Assembly (NCBI GenBank): GCA_949316495.1
Contig: OX439010.1
Coordinates: 129,001-193,000 of the forward strand
Origin: Amphiduros pacificus
Taxonomy: Eukaryota; Annelida; Polychaeta; Phyllodocida; Hesionidae
Length of the DNA: 64,000 nt
Direction of reading: 5' to 3'
Both the position numbers and the translations under genes were made by a program. The notes beneath the pieces were generated by a model that was given only the letters and a program-made list of their open reading frames with translations, had not been told where the DNA came from and did no database searches. How positions within the stretch are numbered: position 1 is the first letter of the stretch; each line of letters begins with the position of its first letter. Below, piece by piece: positions 25,968-38,631 of this stretch.

Positions 25968-28900
25968 TTCCACATTTCTGATCTGTTTGGAGAAAGCAGT
26001 GATCAGTATGCATATATGAAAAATTCAAAACCAATATTTCTCCCCTTTTTCGAGTTACCGTTGATCATCGGCATGTCAGAAATGGATTAGGTGGCTTCGA
26101 AATTTTTTTCTAAAGTGCATCTCACCCAATTCCACATTTCTGATCTGTTTGGAGAAATCAGTGACCAGTATGCATATATGAAAAATTCAAAACCAATATT
26201 TCGCCCCTTTTTCGAGTTACCGTTGATCATCGGAACGTCAGAAATCGATTGGGTGGCTCCGAAATTATGTTCTAAAGTGCATCTCACCCCATTCCATATT
26301 TCTGATCTGTTTGGAGAAAGCAGTGATCAGTATGCATATACGAAAAATTCACAACCAATATTTCGCCCCTTTTTTGAGTTACCATTGATCATTTGCAAGT
26401 CAGAAATCGATTAGGTGGCTCCGAAATTTTGTTCTAAAGTGCATCTCACCCCATTCCACATTTCTGATCTGTTTGGAGAAAGCAGTGACCAGTATGCATA
26501 TATGGAATATTCAAAACCAATATTTCGCCCCTTTTTCGAGTTACCGTTGATCATCGGCACGTCAGAAATCGATTGGGTGGCTCCAAAATTTTTTTCTAAA
26601 GTGCATCTCACCCCATTCGACATTTATGATCTGTTTGGAGAAAGCAGTGATCAGTATGCATATTCGAAAAATTCACAACCAATATTTCGCCCCTTTTTTG
26701 AGTTACCGTTGATCATCGGCACGTCAGAAATCGATTGGGTGGCTCCAAATTTTTTTTCTAAAGTGCATCTCACCCCATTCCACATTTCTGATCTGTTTGA
26801 AGAAAGCAGTGACCAGTATGCATATATGGAATATTCAAAACCAATATTTCGCCCCTTTTTCGAGTTACCGTTGATCATCGGCACGTCAGAAATCGATTGG
26901 GTGGCTCCGGAATTTTTTTCTAAAGTGCATCTCACCCCATTCCATATTTCTGATCTGTTTGAAGAAAGCAGTGATCAGTATGCATATGTGAAAAATTCAA
27001 AACAAATATTTCGCCCCTTTTCCGAGTTACCGTTGATCATCTGCACGTCAGAAATCGATTGGGTGGCTTCGAAATTCTTTTCTAAAGTGCATCTCACCCC
27101 ATTCCACATTTCTGATCTGTTTGGAGAAAGCAGTGATCAGTATGCATATATGAAAAATTCAAAACCAATATTTCTCCCCTTTTTCGAGTTACCGTTGATC
27201 ATCGGCACGTCAGAAATCGATTAGGTGGCTTCGAAATTTTTTTCTAAAGTGCATCTCACCCAATTCCACATTTCTGATCTGTTTGGAGAAATCAGTGACC
27301 AGTATGCATATATGAAAAATTCAAAACCAATATTTCGCCCCTTTTTCGAGTTACCGTTGATCATCGGAACGTCAGAAATCGATTGGGTGGCTCCAAAATT
27401 TTGTTCTAAAGTGCATCTCACCCCATTCCACATTTATGATCTGTTTGGAGAAAGCAGTGATCAGTATGAATATATGAAAAATTCAAAACCAATATTTCAC
27501 CCCTTTTTCGAGTTACTGTTGATCATTTGCAAGTCAGAAATCGACTAGGTGGCTCCGAAATTTTGCTCTAAATTGCATCTCACCCCATTCCACATTTCTG
27601 ATCTGTTTGGAGAAAGCAGTGATCAGTATGCATATATGAAAAATTCAAAACCAATATTTCGAACCTTTTTCGAGTTACCGTTGATCATCCGCACGTCAGA
27701 AATCGATTGGGTGGCTCCGAAATTATGTTCTAAAGTGCATCTCACCCCATCCCATATTTCTGATCTGTTTGGAGAAAGCAGTGATCAGTATGCATATACG
27801 AAAAATTCACAACCAATATTTCGCCCCTTTTTTGAGTTACCGTTGATCATTTGCAAGTCAGAAATCGATTAGGTGGCTCCGAAATTTTGTTCTAAAGTGC
27901 ATCTCACCCCATTCCACATTTCTGATCTGTTTGGAGAAAGCAGTGACCAGTATGCATATATGGAATATTCAAAACCAATATTTCGCCCCTTTTTCGAGTT
28001 ACCGTTGATCATCGGCACGTCAGAAATCGATTGGGTGGCTCCAAAATTTTTTTCTAAAGTGCATCTCACCCCATTCGACATTTATGATCTGTTTGGAGAA
28101 AGCAGTGATCAGTATGCATATACGAAAAATTCATAACCAAGATTTCGCCCCTTTTTTGAGTTACCGTTGATCATCGGCACGTCAGAAATCGATTGGGTGG
28201 CTCCAAATTTTTTTTCTAAAGTGCATCTCACCCCATTCCACATTTCTGATCTGTTTGGAGAAAGCAGTGACCAGTATGCATATATGGAATATTCAAAACC
28301 AATATTTCGCCCCTTTTTCGAGTTACCGTTGATCATCGGCACGTCAGAAATCGATTTGGTGGCTCCAAAATTTTTTTCTAAAGTGCATCTCACCCCATTC
28401 CACATTTATGATCTGTTTGGAGAAAGCAGTGATCAGTATGCATATACGAAAAATTCAAAACCAATATTTCGCCCCTTTTTCGAGTTACCGTTGATCATCG
28501 GCACGTCAGAAATCGATTGGGTGGCTCCGGAATTTTTTTCTAAAGTGCATCTCACCCCATTCCATATTTCTGATCTGTTTGAAGAAAGCAGTGATCAGTA
28601 TGCATATGTGAAAAATTCAAAACAAATATTTCGCCCCTTTTCCGAGATACCGTTGATCATCTGCACGTCAGAAATCGATTGGGTGGCTTCGAAATTCTTT
28701 TCTAAAGTGCATCTCACCCCATTCCACATTTCTGATCTGTTTGGAGAAAGCAGTGATCAGTATGCATATATGAAAAATTCAAAACCAATATTTCTCCCCT
28801 TTTTCGAGTTACCGTTGATCATCGGCACGTCAGAAATCGATTAGGTGGCTTCGAAATTTTTTTCTAAAGTGCATCTCACCCAATTCCACATTTCTGATCT

Positions 28901-29280
28901 GTTTGGAGAAATCAGTGACCAGTATGCATATATGAAAAATTCAAAACCAATATTTCGCCCCTTTTTCGAGTTACCGTTGATCATCGGAACGTCAGAAATC
29001 GATTGGGTGGCTCCAAAATTTTGTTCTAAAGTGCATCTCACCCCATTCCACATTTATGATCTGTTTGGAGAAAGCAGTGATCAGTATGCATATATGAAAA
29101 ATTCAAAACCAATATTTCACCCTTTTTTCGAGTTACTGTTGATCATTTGCAAGTCAGAAATCGACTAGGTGGCTCCGAAATTTTGCTCTAAATTGCATCT
29201 CACCCCATTCCACATTTCTGATCTGTTTGGAGAAAGCAGTGATCAGTATGCATATATGAAAAATTCAAAACCAATATTTC
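25968..29280 (+). repeat. 3240-bp tandem duplication, right copy
   Basis: This is the right partner of 22728-25967. The match fails near 29280, where this copy has TTTCGCCCC and the left partner has TTTCTCCCC. Confidence 0.85.
27225..28844 (+). repeat. Second complete 10-monomer higher-order repeat (1620 bp)
   Basis: Same ten classes in the same order as 23985-25604, 3240 bp downstream, with a few base changes (for example CGAACC for CGCCCC near 27661 and GAGATACC for GAGTTACC near 28647). Confidence 0.85.
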
Positions 29281-31829
29281 GCCCCTTTTTCGAGTTACCG
29301 TTGATCATCGGCACGTCAGAAATCGATTGGGTGGCTCCGAAATTATGTTCTAAAGTGCATCTCACCCCATTCCATATTTCTGATCTGTTTGGAGAAAGCA
29401 GTGATCAGTATGCATATACGAAAAATTCACAACCAATATTTCGCCCCTTTTTTGAGTTACCGTTGATCATTTGCAAGTCAGAAATCGATTAGGTGGCTCC
29501 CAAATTTTGTTCTAAAGTGCATCTCACCCCATTCCACATTTCTGATCTGTTTGGAGAAAGCAGTGACCAGTATGCATATATGGAATATTCAAAACCAATA
29601 TTTCGCCCCTTTTTCGAGTTACCGTTGATCATCGGCACGTCAGAAATCGATTGGGTGGCTCCAAAATTTTTTTCTAAAGTGCATCTCACCCCATTCGACA
29701 TTTATGATCTGTTTGGAGAAAGCAGTGATCAGTATGCATATACGAAAAATTCATAACCAAGATTTCGCCCCTTTTTTGAGTTACCGTTGATCATCGGCAC
29801 GTCAGAAATCGATTGGGTGGCTCCAAATTTTTTTTCTAAAGTGCATCTCACCCCATTCCACATTTCTGATCTGTTTGGAGAAAGCAGTGACCAGTATGCA
29901 TATATGGAATATTCAAAACCAATATTTCGCCCCTTTTTCGAGTTACCGTTGATCATCGGCACGTCAGAAATCGATTTGGTGGCTCCAAAATTTTTTTCTA
30001 AAGTGCATCTCACCCCATTCCACATTTATGATCTGTTTGGAGAAAGCAGTGATCAGTATGCATATACGAAAAATTCAAAACCAATATTTCGCCCCTTTTT
30101 CGAGTTACTGTTGATCATCGGCACGTCAGAAATCGATTGGGTGGCTCCGGAATTTTTTTCTAAAGTGCATCTCACCCCATTCCATATTTCTGATCTGTTT
30201 GAAGAAAGCAGTGATCAGTATGCATATGTGAAAAATTCAAAACAAATATTTCGCCCCTTTTCCGAGTTACCGTTGATCATCTGCACGTCAGAAATCGATT
30301 GGGTGGCTTCGAAATTCTTTTCTAAAGTGCATCTCAACCCATTCCACATTTCTGATCTGTTTGGAGAAAGCAGTGATCAGTATGCATATACGAAAAATTC
30401 ACAACCAATATTTCGCCCCTTTTTTGAGTTACCGTTGATCATCGGCACGTCAGAAATCGATTGGGTGGCTCCAAATTTTCTTTCTAAAGTGCATCTCACC
30501 CCATTCCACATTTCTGATCTGTTTGGAGAAAGCAGTGACCAGTATGCATATATGGAATATTCTAAACCAATATTTCGCCCCTTTTTCGAGTTACCGTTGA
30601 TCATCGGCACGTCAGAAATCGATTTGGTGGCTCCAAAATTTTTTTCTAAAGTGCATCTCACCCCATTCCACATTTATGATCTGTTTGGAGAAAGCAGTGA
30701 TCAGTATGCATATACGAAAAATTCAAAACCAATATTTGGCCCCTTTTTCGAGTTACCGTTGATCATCGGCACGTCAGAAATCGATTGGGTGGCTCCGGAA
30801 TTTTTTTCTAAAGTGCATCTCACCCCATTCCATATTTCTGATCTGTTTGAAGAAAGCAGTGATCAGTATGCATATGTGAAAAATTCAAAACAAATATTTC
30901 GTCCCTTTTCCGAGTTACCGTTGATCATCTGCACGTCAGAAATCGATTGGGTGGCTTCGAAATTCTTTTCTAAAGTGCATCTCACCCCATTCCACATTTC
31001 TGATCTGTTTGGAGAAAGCAGTGATCAGTATGCATATATGAAAAATTCAAAACCAATATTTCTCCCCTTTTTCGAGTTACCGTTGATCATCGGCACGTCA
31101 GAAATCGATTAGGTGGCTTCGAAATTTTTTTCTAAAGTGCATCTCACCCAATTCCACATTTCTGATCTGTTTGGAGAAATCAGTGACCAGTATGCATATA
31201 TCAAAAATTCAAAACCAATATTTCGCCCCTTTTTCGAGTTACCGTTGATCATCGGAACGTCAGAAATCGATTGGGTGGCTCCAAAATTTTGTTCTAAAGT
31301 GCATCTCACCCCATTCCACATTTATGATCTGTTTGGAGAAAGCAGTGATCAGTATGCATATATGAAAAATTCAAAACCAATATTTCACCCTTTTTTCGAG
31401 TTACTGTTGATCATTTGCAAGTCAGAAATCGACTAGGTGGCTCCGAAATTTTGCTCTAAATTGCATCTCACCCCATTCCACATTTCTGATCTGTTTGGAG
31501 AAAGCAGTGATCAGTATGCATATATGAAAAATTCAAAACCAATATTTCGCCCCTTTTTCGAGTTACCGTTGATCATCGGCACGTCAGAAATCGATTGGGT
31601 GGCTCCGAAATTATGTTCTAAAGTGCATCTCACCCCATTCCATATTTCTGATCTGTTTGGAGAAAGCAGTGATCAGTATGCATATACGAAAAATTCACAA
31701 CCAATATTTCGCCCCTTTTTTGAGTTACCGTTGATCATTTGCAAGTCAGAAATCGATTGGGTGGCTCCCAAATTTTGTTCTAAAGTGCATCTCACCCCAT
31801 TCCACATTTCTGATCTGTTTGGAGAAAGC

Positions 31830-32732
31830 AGTGACCAGTATGCATATATGGAATATTCAAAACCAATATTTCGCCCCTTTTTCGAGTTACCGTTGATCAT
31901 CGGCACGTCAGAAATCGATTGGGTGGCTCCAAAATTTTTTTCTAAAGTTCATCTCACCCCATTCGACATTTATGATCTGTTTGGAGAAAGCAGTGATCAG
32001 TATGCATATACGAAAAATTCACAACCAATATTTCGCCCCTTTTTTGAGTTACCGTTGATCATCGGCACGTCAGAAATCGATTGGGTGGCTCCGGAATTTT
32101 TTTCTAAAGTGCATCTCACCCCATTCCATATTTCTGATCTGTTTGAAGAAAGCAGTGATCAGTATGCATATGTGAAAAATTCAAAACAAATATTTCGCCC
32201 CTTTTCCGAGTTACCGTTGATCATCTGCACGTCAGAAATCGATTGGGTGGCTTCGAAATTCTTTTCTAAAGTGCATCTCACCCCATTCCACATTTCTGAT
32301 CTGTTTGGAGAAAGCAGTGATCAGTATGCATATATGAAAAATTCAAAACCAATATTTCTCCCCTTTTTCGAGTTACCGTTGATCATCGGCACGTCAGAAA
32401 TCGATTAGGTGGCTTCGAAATTTTTTTCTAAAGTGCATCTCACCCAATTCCACATTTCTGATCTGTTTGGAGAAATCAGTGACCAGTATGCATATATGAA
32501 AAATTCAAAACCAATATTTCGCCCCTTTTTCGAGTTACCGTTGATCATCGGAACGTCAGAAATCGATTGGGTGGCTCCGAAATTTTGTTCTAAAGTGCAT
32601 CTCACCCCACTCCACATTTATGATCTGTTTGGAGAAAGCAGTGATCAGTATGCATATATGAAAAATTCAAAACCAATATTTCACCCTTTTTTCGAGTTAC
32701 TGTTGAGCATTTGCAAGTCAGAAATCGACTAG
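31830..32732 (+). repeat. Satellite block C, left copy (partner near 35393-36295)
   Basis: The rare variants AAAGTTCATCTC, CCCCACTCCAC and TTGAGCATTTGC occur here and again 3563 bp downstream (22 monomers minus 1 bp) and, in this combination, nowhere else that I saw. Left boundary approximate. Confidence 0.75.
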
Positions 32733-33719
32733 GTGGCTCCGGAATTTTTTTCTAAAGTGCATCTCACCCCATTCCATATTTCTGATCTGTTTGAAGAAAG
32801 CAGTGATCAGTATGCATATGTGAAAAATTCAAAACAAATATTTCGCCCCTTTTCCGAGTTACCGTTGATCATCTGCACGTCAGAAATCGATTGGGTGGCT
32901 TCGAAATTCTTTTCTAAAGTGCATCTCACCCCATTCCACATTTCTGATCTGTTTGGAGAAAGCAGTGATCAGTATGCATATACGAAAAATTCACAACCAA
33001 TATTTCGCCCCTTTTTTGAGTTACCGTTGATCATCGGCACGTCAGAAATCGATTGGGTGGCTCCAAATTTTTTTTCTAAAGTGCATCTCACCCCATTCCA
33101 CATTTCTGATCTGTTTGGAGAAAGCAGTGACCAGTATGCATATATGGAATATTCAAAACCAATATTTCGCCCCTTTTTCGAGTTACCGTTGATCATCGGC
33201 ACGTCAGAAATCGATTTGGTGGCTCCAAAATTTTTTTCTAAAGTGCATCTCACCCCATTCCACATTTATGATCTGTTTGGAGAAAGCAGTGATCAGTATG
33301 CATATACGAAAAATTCAAAACCAATATTTCGCCCCTTTTTCGAGTTACCGTTGATCATCGGCACGTCAGAAATCGATTGGGTGGCTCCGGAATTTTTTTC
33401 TAAAGTGCATCTCACCCCATTCCATATTTCTGATCTGTTTGAAGAAAGCAGTGATCAGTATGCATATGTGAAAAATTCAAAACAAATATTTCGCCCCTTT
33501 TCCGAGTTACCGTTGATCATCTGCACGTCAGAAATCGATTGGGTGGCTTCGAAATTCTTTTCTAAAGTGCATCTCACCCCATTCCACATTTCTGATCTGT
33601 TTGGAGAAAGCAGTGATCAGTATGCATATACGAAAAATTCACAACCAATATTTCGCCCCTTTTTTGAGTTACCGTTGATCATCGGCACGTCAGAAATCGA
33701 TTGGGTGGCTCCAAATTTT

Positions 33720-35392
33720 TTTTCTAAATTGCATCTCACCCCATTCCACATTTCTGATCTGTTTGGAGAAAGCAGTGACCAGTATGCATATATGGAATAT
33801 TCAAAACCAATATTTCGCCCCTTTTTCGAGTTACCGTTGATCATCGGCACGTCAGAAATCGATTTGGTGGCTCCAAAATTTTTTTCTAAAGTGCATCTCA
33901 CCCCATTCCACATTTATGATCTGTTTGGAGAAAGCAGTGATCAGTATGCATATACGAAAAATTCAAAACCAATATTTCGCCCCTTTTTCGAGTTACCGTT
34001 GATCATCGGCACGTCAGAAATCGATTGGGTGGCTCCGGAATTTTGTTCTAAAGTGCATCTCACCCCATTACATATTTCTGATCTGTTTGAAGAAAGCAGT
34101 GATCAGTATGCATATGTGAAAAATTCAAAACCAATATTTCGCCCCTTTTTCGAGTTACCGTTGATCATCGGCACGTCAGAAATCGATTGGGTGGCTCCAA
34201 AATTTTTTTCTAAAGTGCATCTCACCCCATTCGACATTTATGATCTGTTTGGAGAAAGAAGTGATCAGTATGCATATACGAAAAATTCACAACCAATATT
34301 TCGCCCCTTTTTTGAGTTACCGTTGATCATCGGCACGTCAGAAATCGATTGGGTGGCTCCAAATTTTTTTCTAAAGTGCATCTCACCCCATTCCACATTT
34401 CTGATCTGTTTGGAGAAAGCAGTGACCAGTATGCATATATGGAATATTCAAAACCAATATTTCGCCCCTTTTTCGAGTTACCGTTGATCATCGGCACGTC
34501 AGAAATCGATTTGGTGGCTCCAAAATTTTTTTCTAAAGTGCATCTCACCCCATTCCACATTTATGATCTGTTTGGAGAAAGCAGTGATCAGTATGCATAT
34601 ACGAAAAATTCAAAACCAATATTTCGCCCCTTTTTCGAGTTACCGTTGATCATCGGCACGTCAGAAATCGATTGGGTGGCTCCGGAATTTTTTTCTAAAG
34701 TGCATCTCACCCCATTCCATATTTCTGATCTGTTTGAAGAAAGCAGTGATCAGAATGCATATGTGAAAAATTCAAAACAAATATTTCGCCCCTTTTCCGA
34801 GTTACCGTTGATCATCTGCACGTCAGAAATCGATTGGGTGGCTTCGAAATTCTTTTCTAAAGTGCATCTCACCCCATTCCACATTTCTGATCTGTATGGA
34901 GAAAGCAGTGATCAGTATGCATATACGAAAAATTCAAAACCAATATTTCGCCCCTTTTTCGAGTTACCGTTGATCATCGGCACGTCAGAAATCGATTGGG
35001 TGGCTCCGGAATTTTTTTCTAAAGTGCATCTCACCCCATTCCATATTTCTGATCTGTTTGAAGAAAGCAGTGATCAGTATGCATATGTGAAAAATTCAAA
35101 ACAAATATTTCGCCCCTTTTCCGAGTTACCGTTGATCATCTGCACGTCAGAAATCGATTGGGTGGCTTCGAAATTCTTTTCTAAAGTGCATCTCACCCCA
35201 TTCCACATTTCTGATCTGTTTGGAGAAAGCAGTGATCAGTATGCATATATGAAAAAATCAAAACCAATATTTCTCCCCTTTTTCGAGTTACCGTTGATCA
35301 TCGGCACGTCAGAAATCGATTAGGTGGCTTCGAAATTTTTTTCTAAAGTGCATCTCACCCAATTCCACATTTCTGATCTGTTTGGAGAAATC
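33720..35392 (+). repeat. Satellite block D, left copy (partner near 36959-38631)
   Basis: It repeats at an offset of 3239 bp. Both copies share a T run one base short (CCAAATTTTTTTCTAAAG, 34.36 and 37.60 kb) and GATCAGAATGC. Between about 34.03 and 34.25 kb the left copy carries different variants from the right, a mosaic patch. Ends approximate. Confidence 0.75.
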
Positions 35393-36295
35393 AGTGACCA
35401 GTATGCATATATGGAATATTCAAAACCAATATTTCGCCCCTTTTTCGAGTTACCGTTGATCATCGGCACGTCAGAAATCGATTGGGTGGCTCCAAAATTT
35501 TTTTCTAAAGTTCATCTCACCCCATTCGACATTTATGATCTGTTTGGAGAAAGCAGTGATCAGTATGCATATACGAAAAATTCACAACCAATATTTCGCC
35601 CCTTTTTTGAGTTACCGTTGATCATCGGCACGTCAGAAATCGATTGGGTGGCTCCGGAATTTTTTTCTAAAGTGCATCTCACCCCATTCCATATTTCTGA
35701 TCTGTTTGAAGAAAGCAGTGATCAGTATGCATATGTGAAAAATTCAAAACAAATATTTCGCCCCTTTTCCGAGTTACCGTTGATCATCTGCACGTCAGAA
35801 ATCGATTGGGTGGCTTCGAAATTCTTTTCTAAAGTGCATCTCACCCCATTCCACATTTCTGATCTGTTTGGAGAAAGCAGTGATCAGTATGCATATATGA
35901 AAAATTCAAAACCAATATTTCTCCCCTTTTTCGAGTTACCGTTGATCATCGGCACGTCAGAAATCGATTAGGTGGCTTCGAAATTTTTTTCTAAAGTGCA
36001 TCTCACCCAATTCCACATTTCTGATCTGTTTGGAGAAATCAGTGACCAGTATGCATATATGAAAAATTCAAAACCAATATTTCGCCCCTTTTTCGAGTTA
36101 CCGTTGATCATCGGAACGTCAGAAATCGATTGGGTGGCTCCGAAATTTTGTTCTAAAGTGCATCTCACCCCACTCCACATTTATGATCTGTTTGGAGAAA
36201 GCAGTGATCAGTATGCATATATGAAAAATTCAAAACCAATATTTCACCCTTTTTTCGAGTTACTGTTGAGCATTTGCAAGTCAGAAATCGACTAG
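35393..36295 (+). repeat. Satellite block C, right copy
   Basis: It shares the three rare variants with 31830-32732 at an offset of 3563 bp. It lies between the two copies of block D, so two duplications of different length are interleaved. Confidence 0.75.
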
Positions 36296-36958
36296 GTGGC
36301 TCCGAAATTTTGCTCTAAATTGCATCTCACCCCATTCCACATTTCTGATCTGTTTGGAGAAAGCAGTGATCAGTATGCATATATGAAAAATTCAAAACCA
36401 ATATTTTGCCCCTTTTTCGAGTTACCGTTGATCATCGGCACGTCAGAAATCGATTGGGTGGCTCCGAAATTATGTTCTAAAGTGCATCTCACCCCATTCC
36501 ATATTTCTGATCTGTTTGGAGAAAGCAGTGATCAGTATGCATATACGAAAAATTCACAACCAATATTTCGCCCCTTTTTTGAGTTACCGTTGATCATTTG
36601 CAAGTCAGAAATCGATTAGGTGGCTCCGACATTTTGTTCTAAAGTGCATCTCACCCCATTCCACATTTCTGATCTGTTTGGAGAAAGCAGTGACCAGTAT
36701 GCATATATGGAATATTCAAAACCAATATTGTGCCCCTTTTTCGAGTTACCGTTGATCATCGGCACGTCAGAAATCGATTGGGTGGCTCCGGAATTTTTTT
36801 CTAAAGTGCATCTCACCCCATTCCATATTTCTGATCTGTTTGAAGAAAGCAGTGATCAGTATGCATATGTGAAAAATTCAAAACAAATATTTCGCCCCTT
36901 TTCCGAGTTACCGTTGATCATCTGCACGTCAGAAATCGATTGGGTGGCTCCAAATTTT

Positions 36959-38631
36959 TTTTCTAAAGTGCATCTCACCCCATTCCACATTTCTGATCTG
37001 TTTGGAGAAAGCAGTGACCAGTATGCATATATGGAATATTCAAAACCAATATTTCGCCCCTTTTTCGAGTTACCGTTGATCATCGGCACGTCAGAAATCG
37101 ATTTGGTGGCTCCAAAATTTTTTTCTAAAGTGCATCTCACCCCATTCCACATTTATGATCTGTTTGGAGAAAGCAGTGATCAGTATGCATATACGAAAAA
37201 TTCAAAACCAATATTTCGCCCCTTTTTCGAGTTACCGTTGATCATCGGCACGTCAGAAATCGATTGGGTGGCTCCGGAATTTTTTTCTAAAGTGCATCTC
37301 ACCCCATTCCATATTTCTGATCTGTTTGAAGAAAGCAGTGATCAGTATGCATATGTGAAAAATTCAAAACAAATATTTCGCCCCTTTTCCGAGTTACCGT
37401 TGATCATCTGCACGTCAGAAATCGATTGGGTGGCTTCGAAATTCTTTTCTAAAGTGCATCTCACCCCATTCCACATTTCTGATCTGTTTGGAGAAAGCAG
37501 TGATCAGTATGCATATACGAAAAATTCACAACCAATATTTCGCCCCTTTTTTGAGTTACCGTTGATCATCGGCACGTCAGAAATCGATTGGGTGGCTCCA
37601 AATTTTTTTCTAAAGTGCATCTCACCCCATTCCACATTTCTGATCTGTTTGGAGAAAGCAGTGACCAGTATGCATATATGGAATATTCAAAACCAATATT
37701 TCGCCCCTTTTTCGAGTTACCGTTGATCATCGGCACGTCAGAAATCGATTTGGTGGCTCCAAAATTTTTTTCTAAAGTGCATCTCACCCCATTCCACATT
37801 TATGATCTGTTTGGAGAAAGCAGTGATCAGTATGCATATACGAAAAATTCAAAACCAATATTTCGCCCCTTTTTCGAGTTACCGTTGATCATCGGCACGT
37901 CAGAAATCGATTGGGTGGCTCCGGAATTTTTTTCTAAAGTGCATCTCACCCCATTCCATATTTCTGATCTGTTTGAAGAAAGCAGTGATCAGAATGCATA
38001 TGTGAAAAATTCATAACAAATATTTCGCCCCTTTTCCGAGTTACCGTTGATCATCTGCACGTCAGAAATCGATTGGGTGGCTTCGAAATTCTTTTCTAAA
38101 GTGCATCTCACCCCATTCCACATTTCTGATCTTTATGGAGAAAGCAGTGATCAGTATGCATATACGAAAAATTCAAAACCAATATTTCGCCCCTTTTTCG
38201 AGTTACCGTTGATCATCGGCACGTCAGAAATCGATTGGGTGGCTCCGGAATTTTTTTCTAAAGTGCATCTCACCCCATTCCATATTTCTGATCTGTTTGA
38301 AGAAAGCAGTGATCAGTATGCATATGTGAAAAATTCAAAACAAATATTTCGCCCCTTTTCCGAGTTACCGTTGATCATCTGCACGTCAGAAATCGATTGG
38401 GTGGCTTCGAAATTCTTTTCTAAAGTGCATCTCACCCCATTCCACATTTCTGATCTGTTTGGAGAAAGCAGTGATCAGTATGCATATATGAAAAAATCAA
38501 AACCAATATTTCTCCCCTTTTTCGAGTTACCGTTGATCATCGGCACGTCAGAAATCGATTAGGTGGCTTCGAAATTTTTTTCTAAAGTGCATCTCACCCA
38601 ATTCCACTTTTCTGATCTGTTTGGAGAAATC
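36959..38631 (+). repeat. Satellite block D, right copy
   Basis: Partner of 33720-35392. It has its own variants TTCATAACAAATATT near 38011 and CTTTATGGAG near 38132. Confidence 0.75.

Noticed and set aside
32733-34487. 584-codon open frame and many similar ones as repeat-protein genes
   Set aside because: They are the satellite monomer translated 54 codons at a time. They begin and end at random monomer variants, an equally repetitive open frame exists on the other strand, and no signal peptide, splice pattern or known domain is visible.
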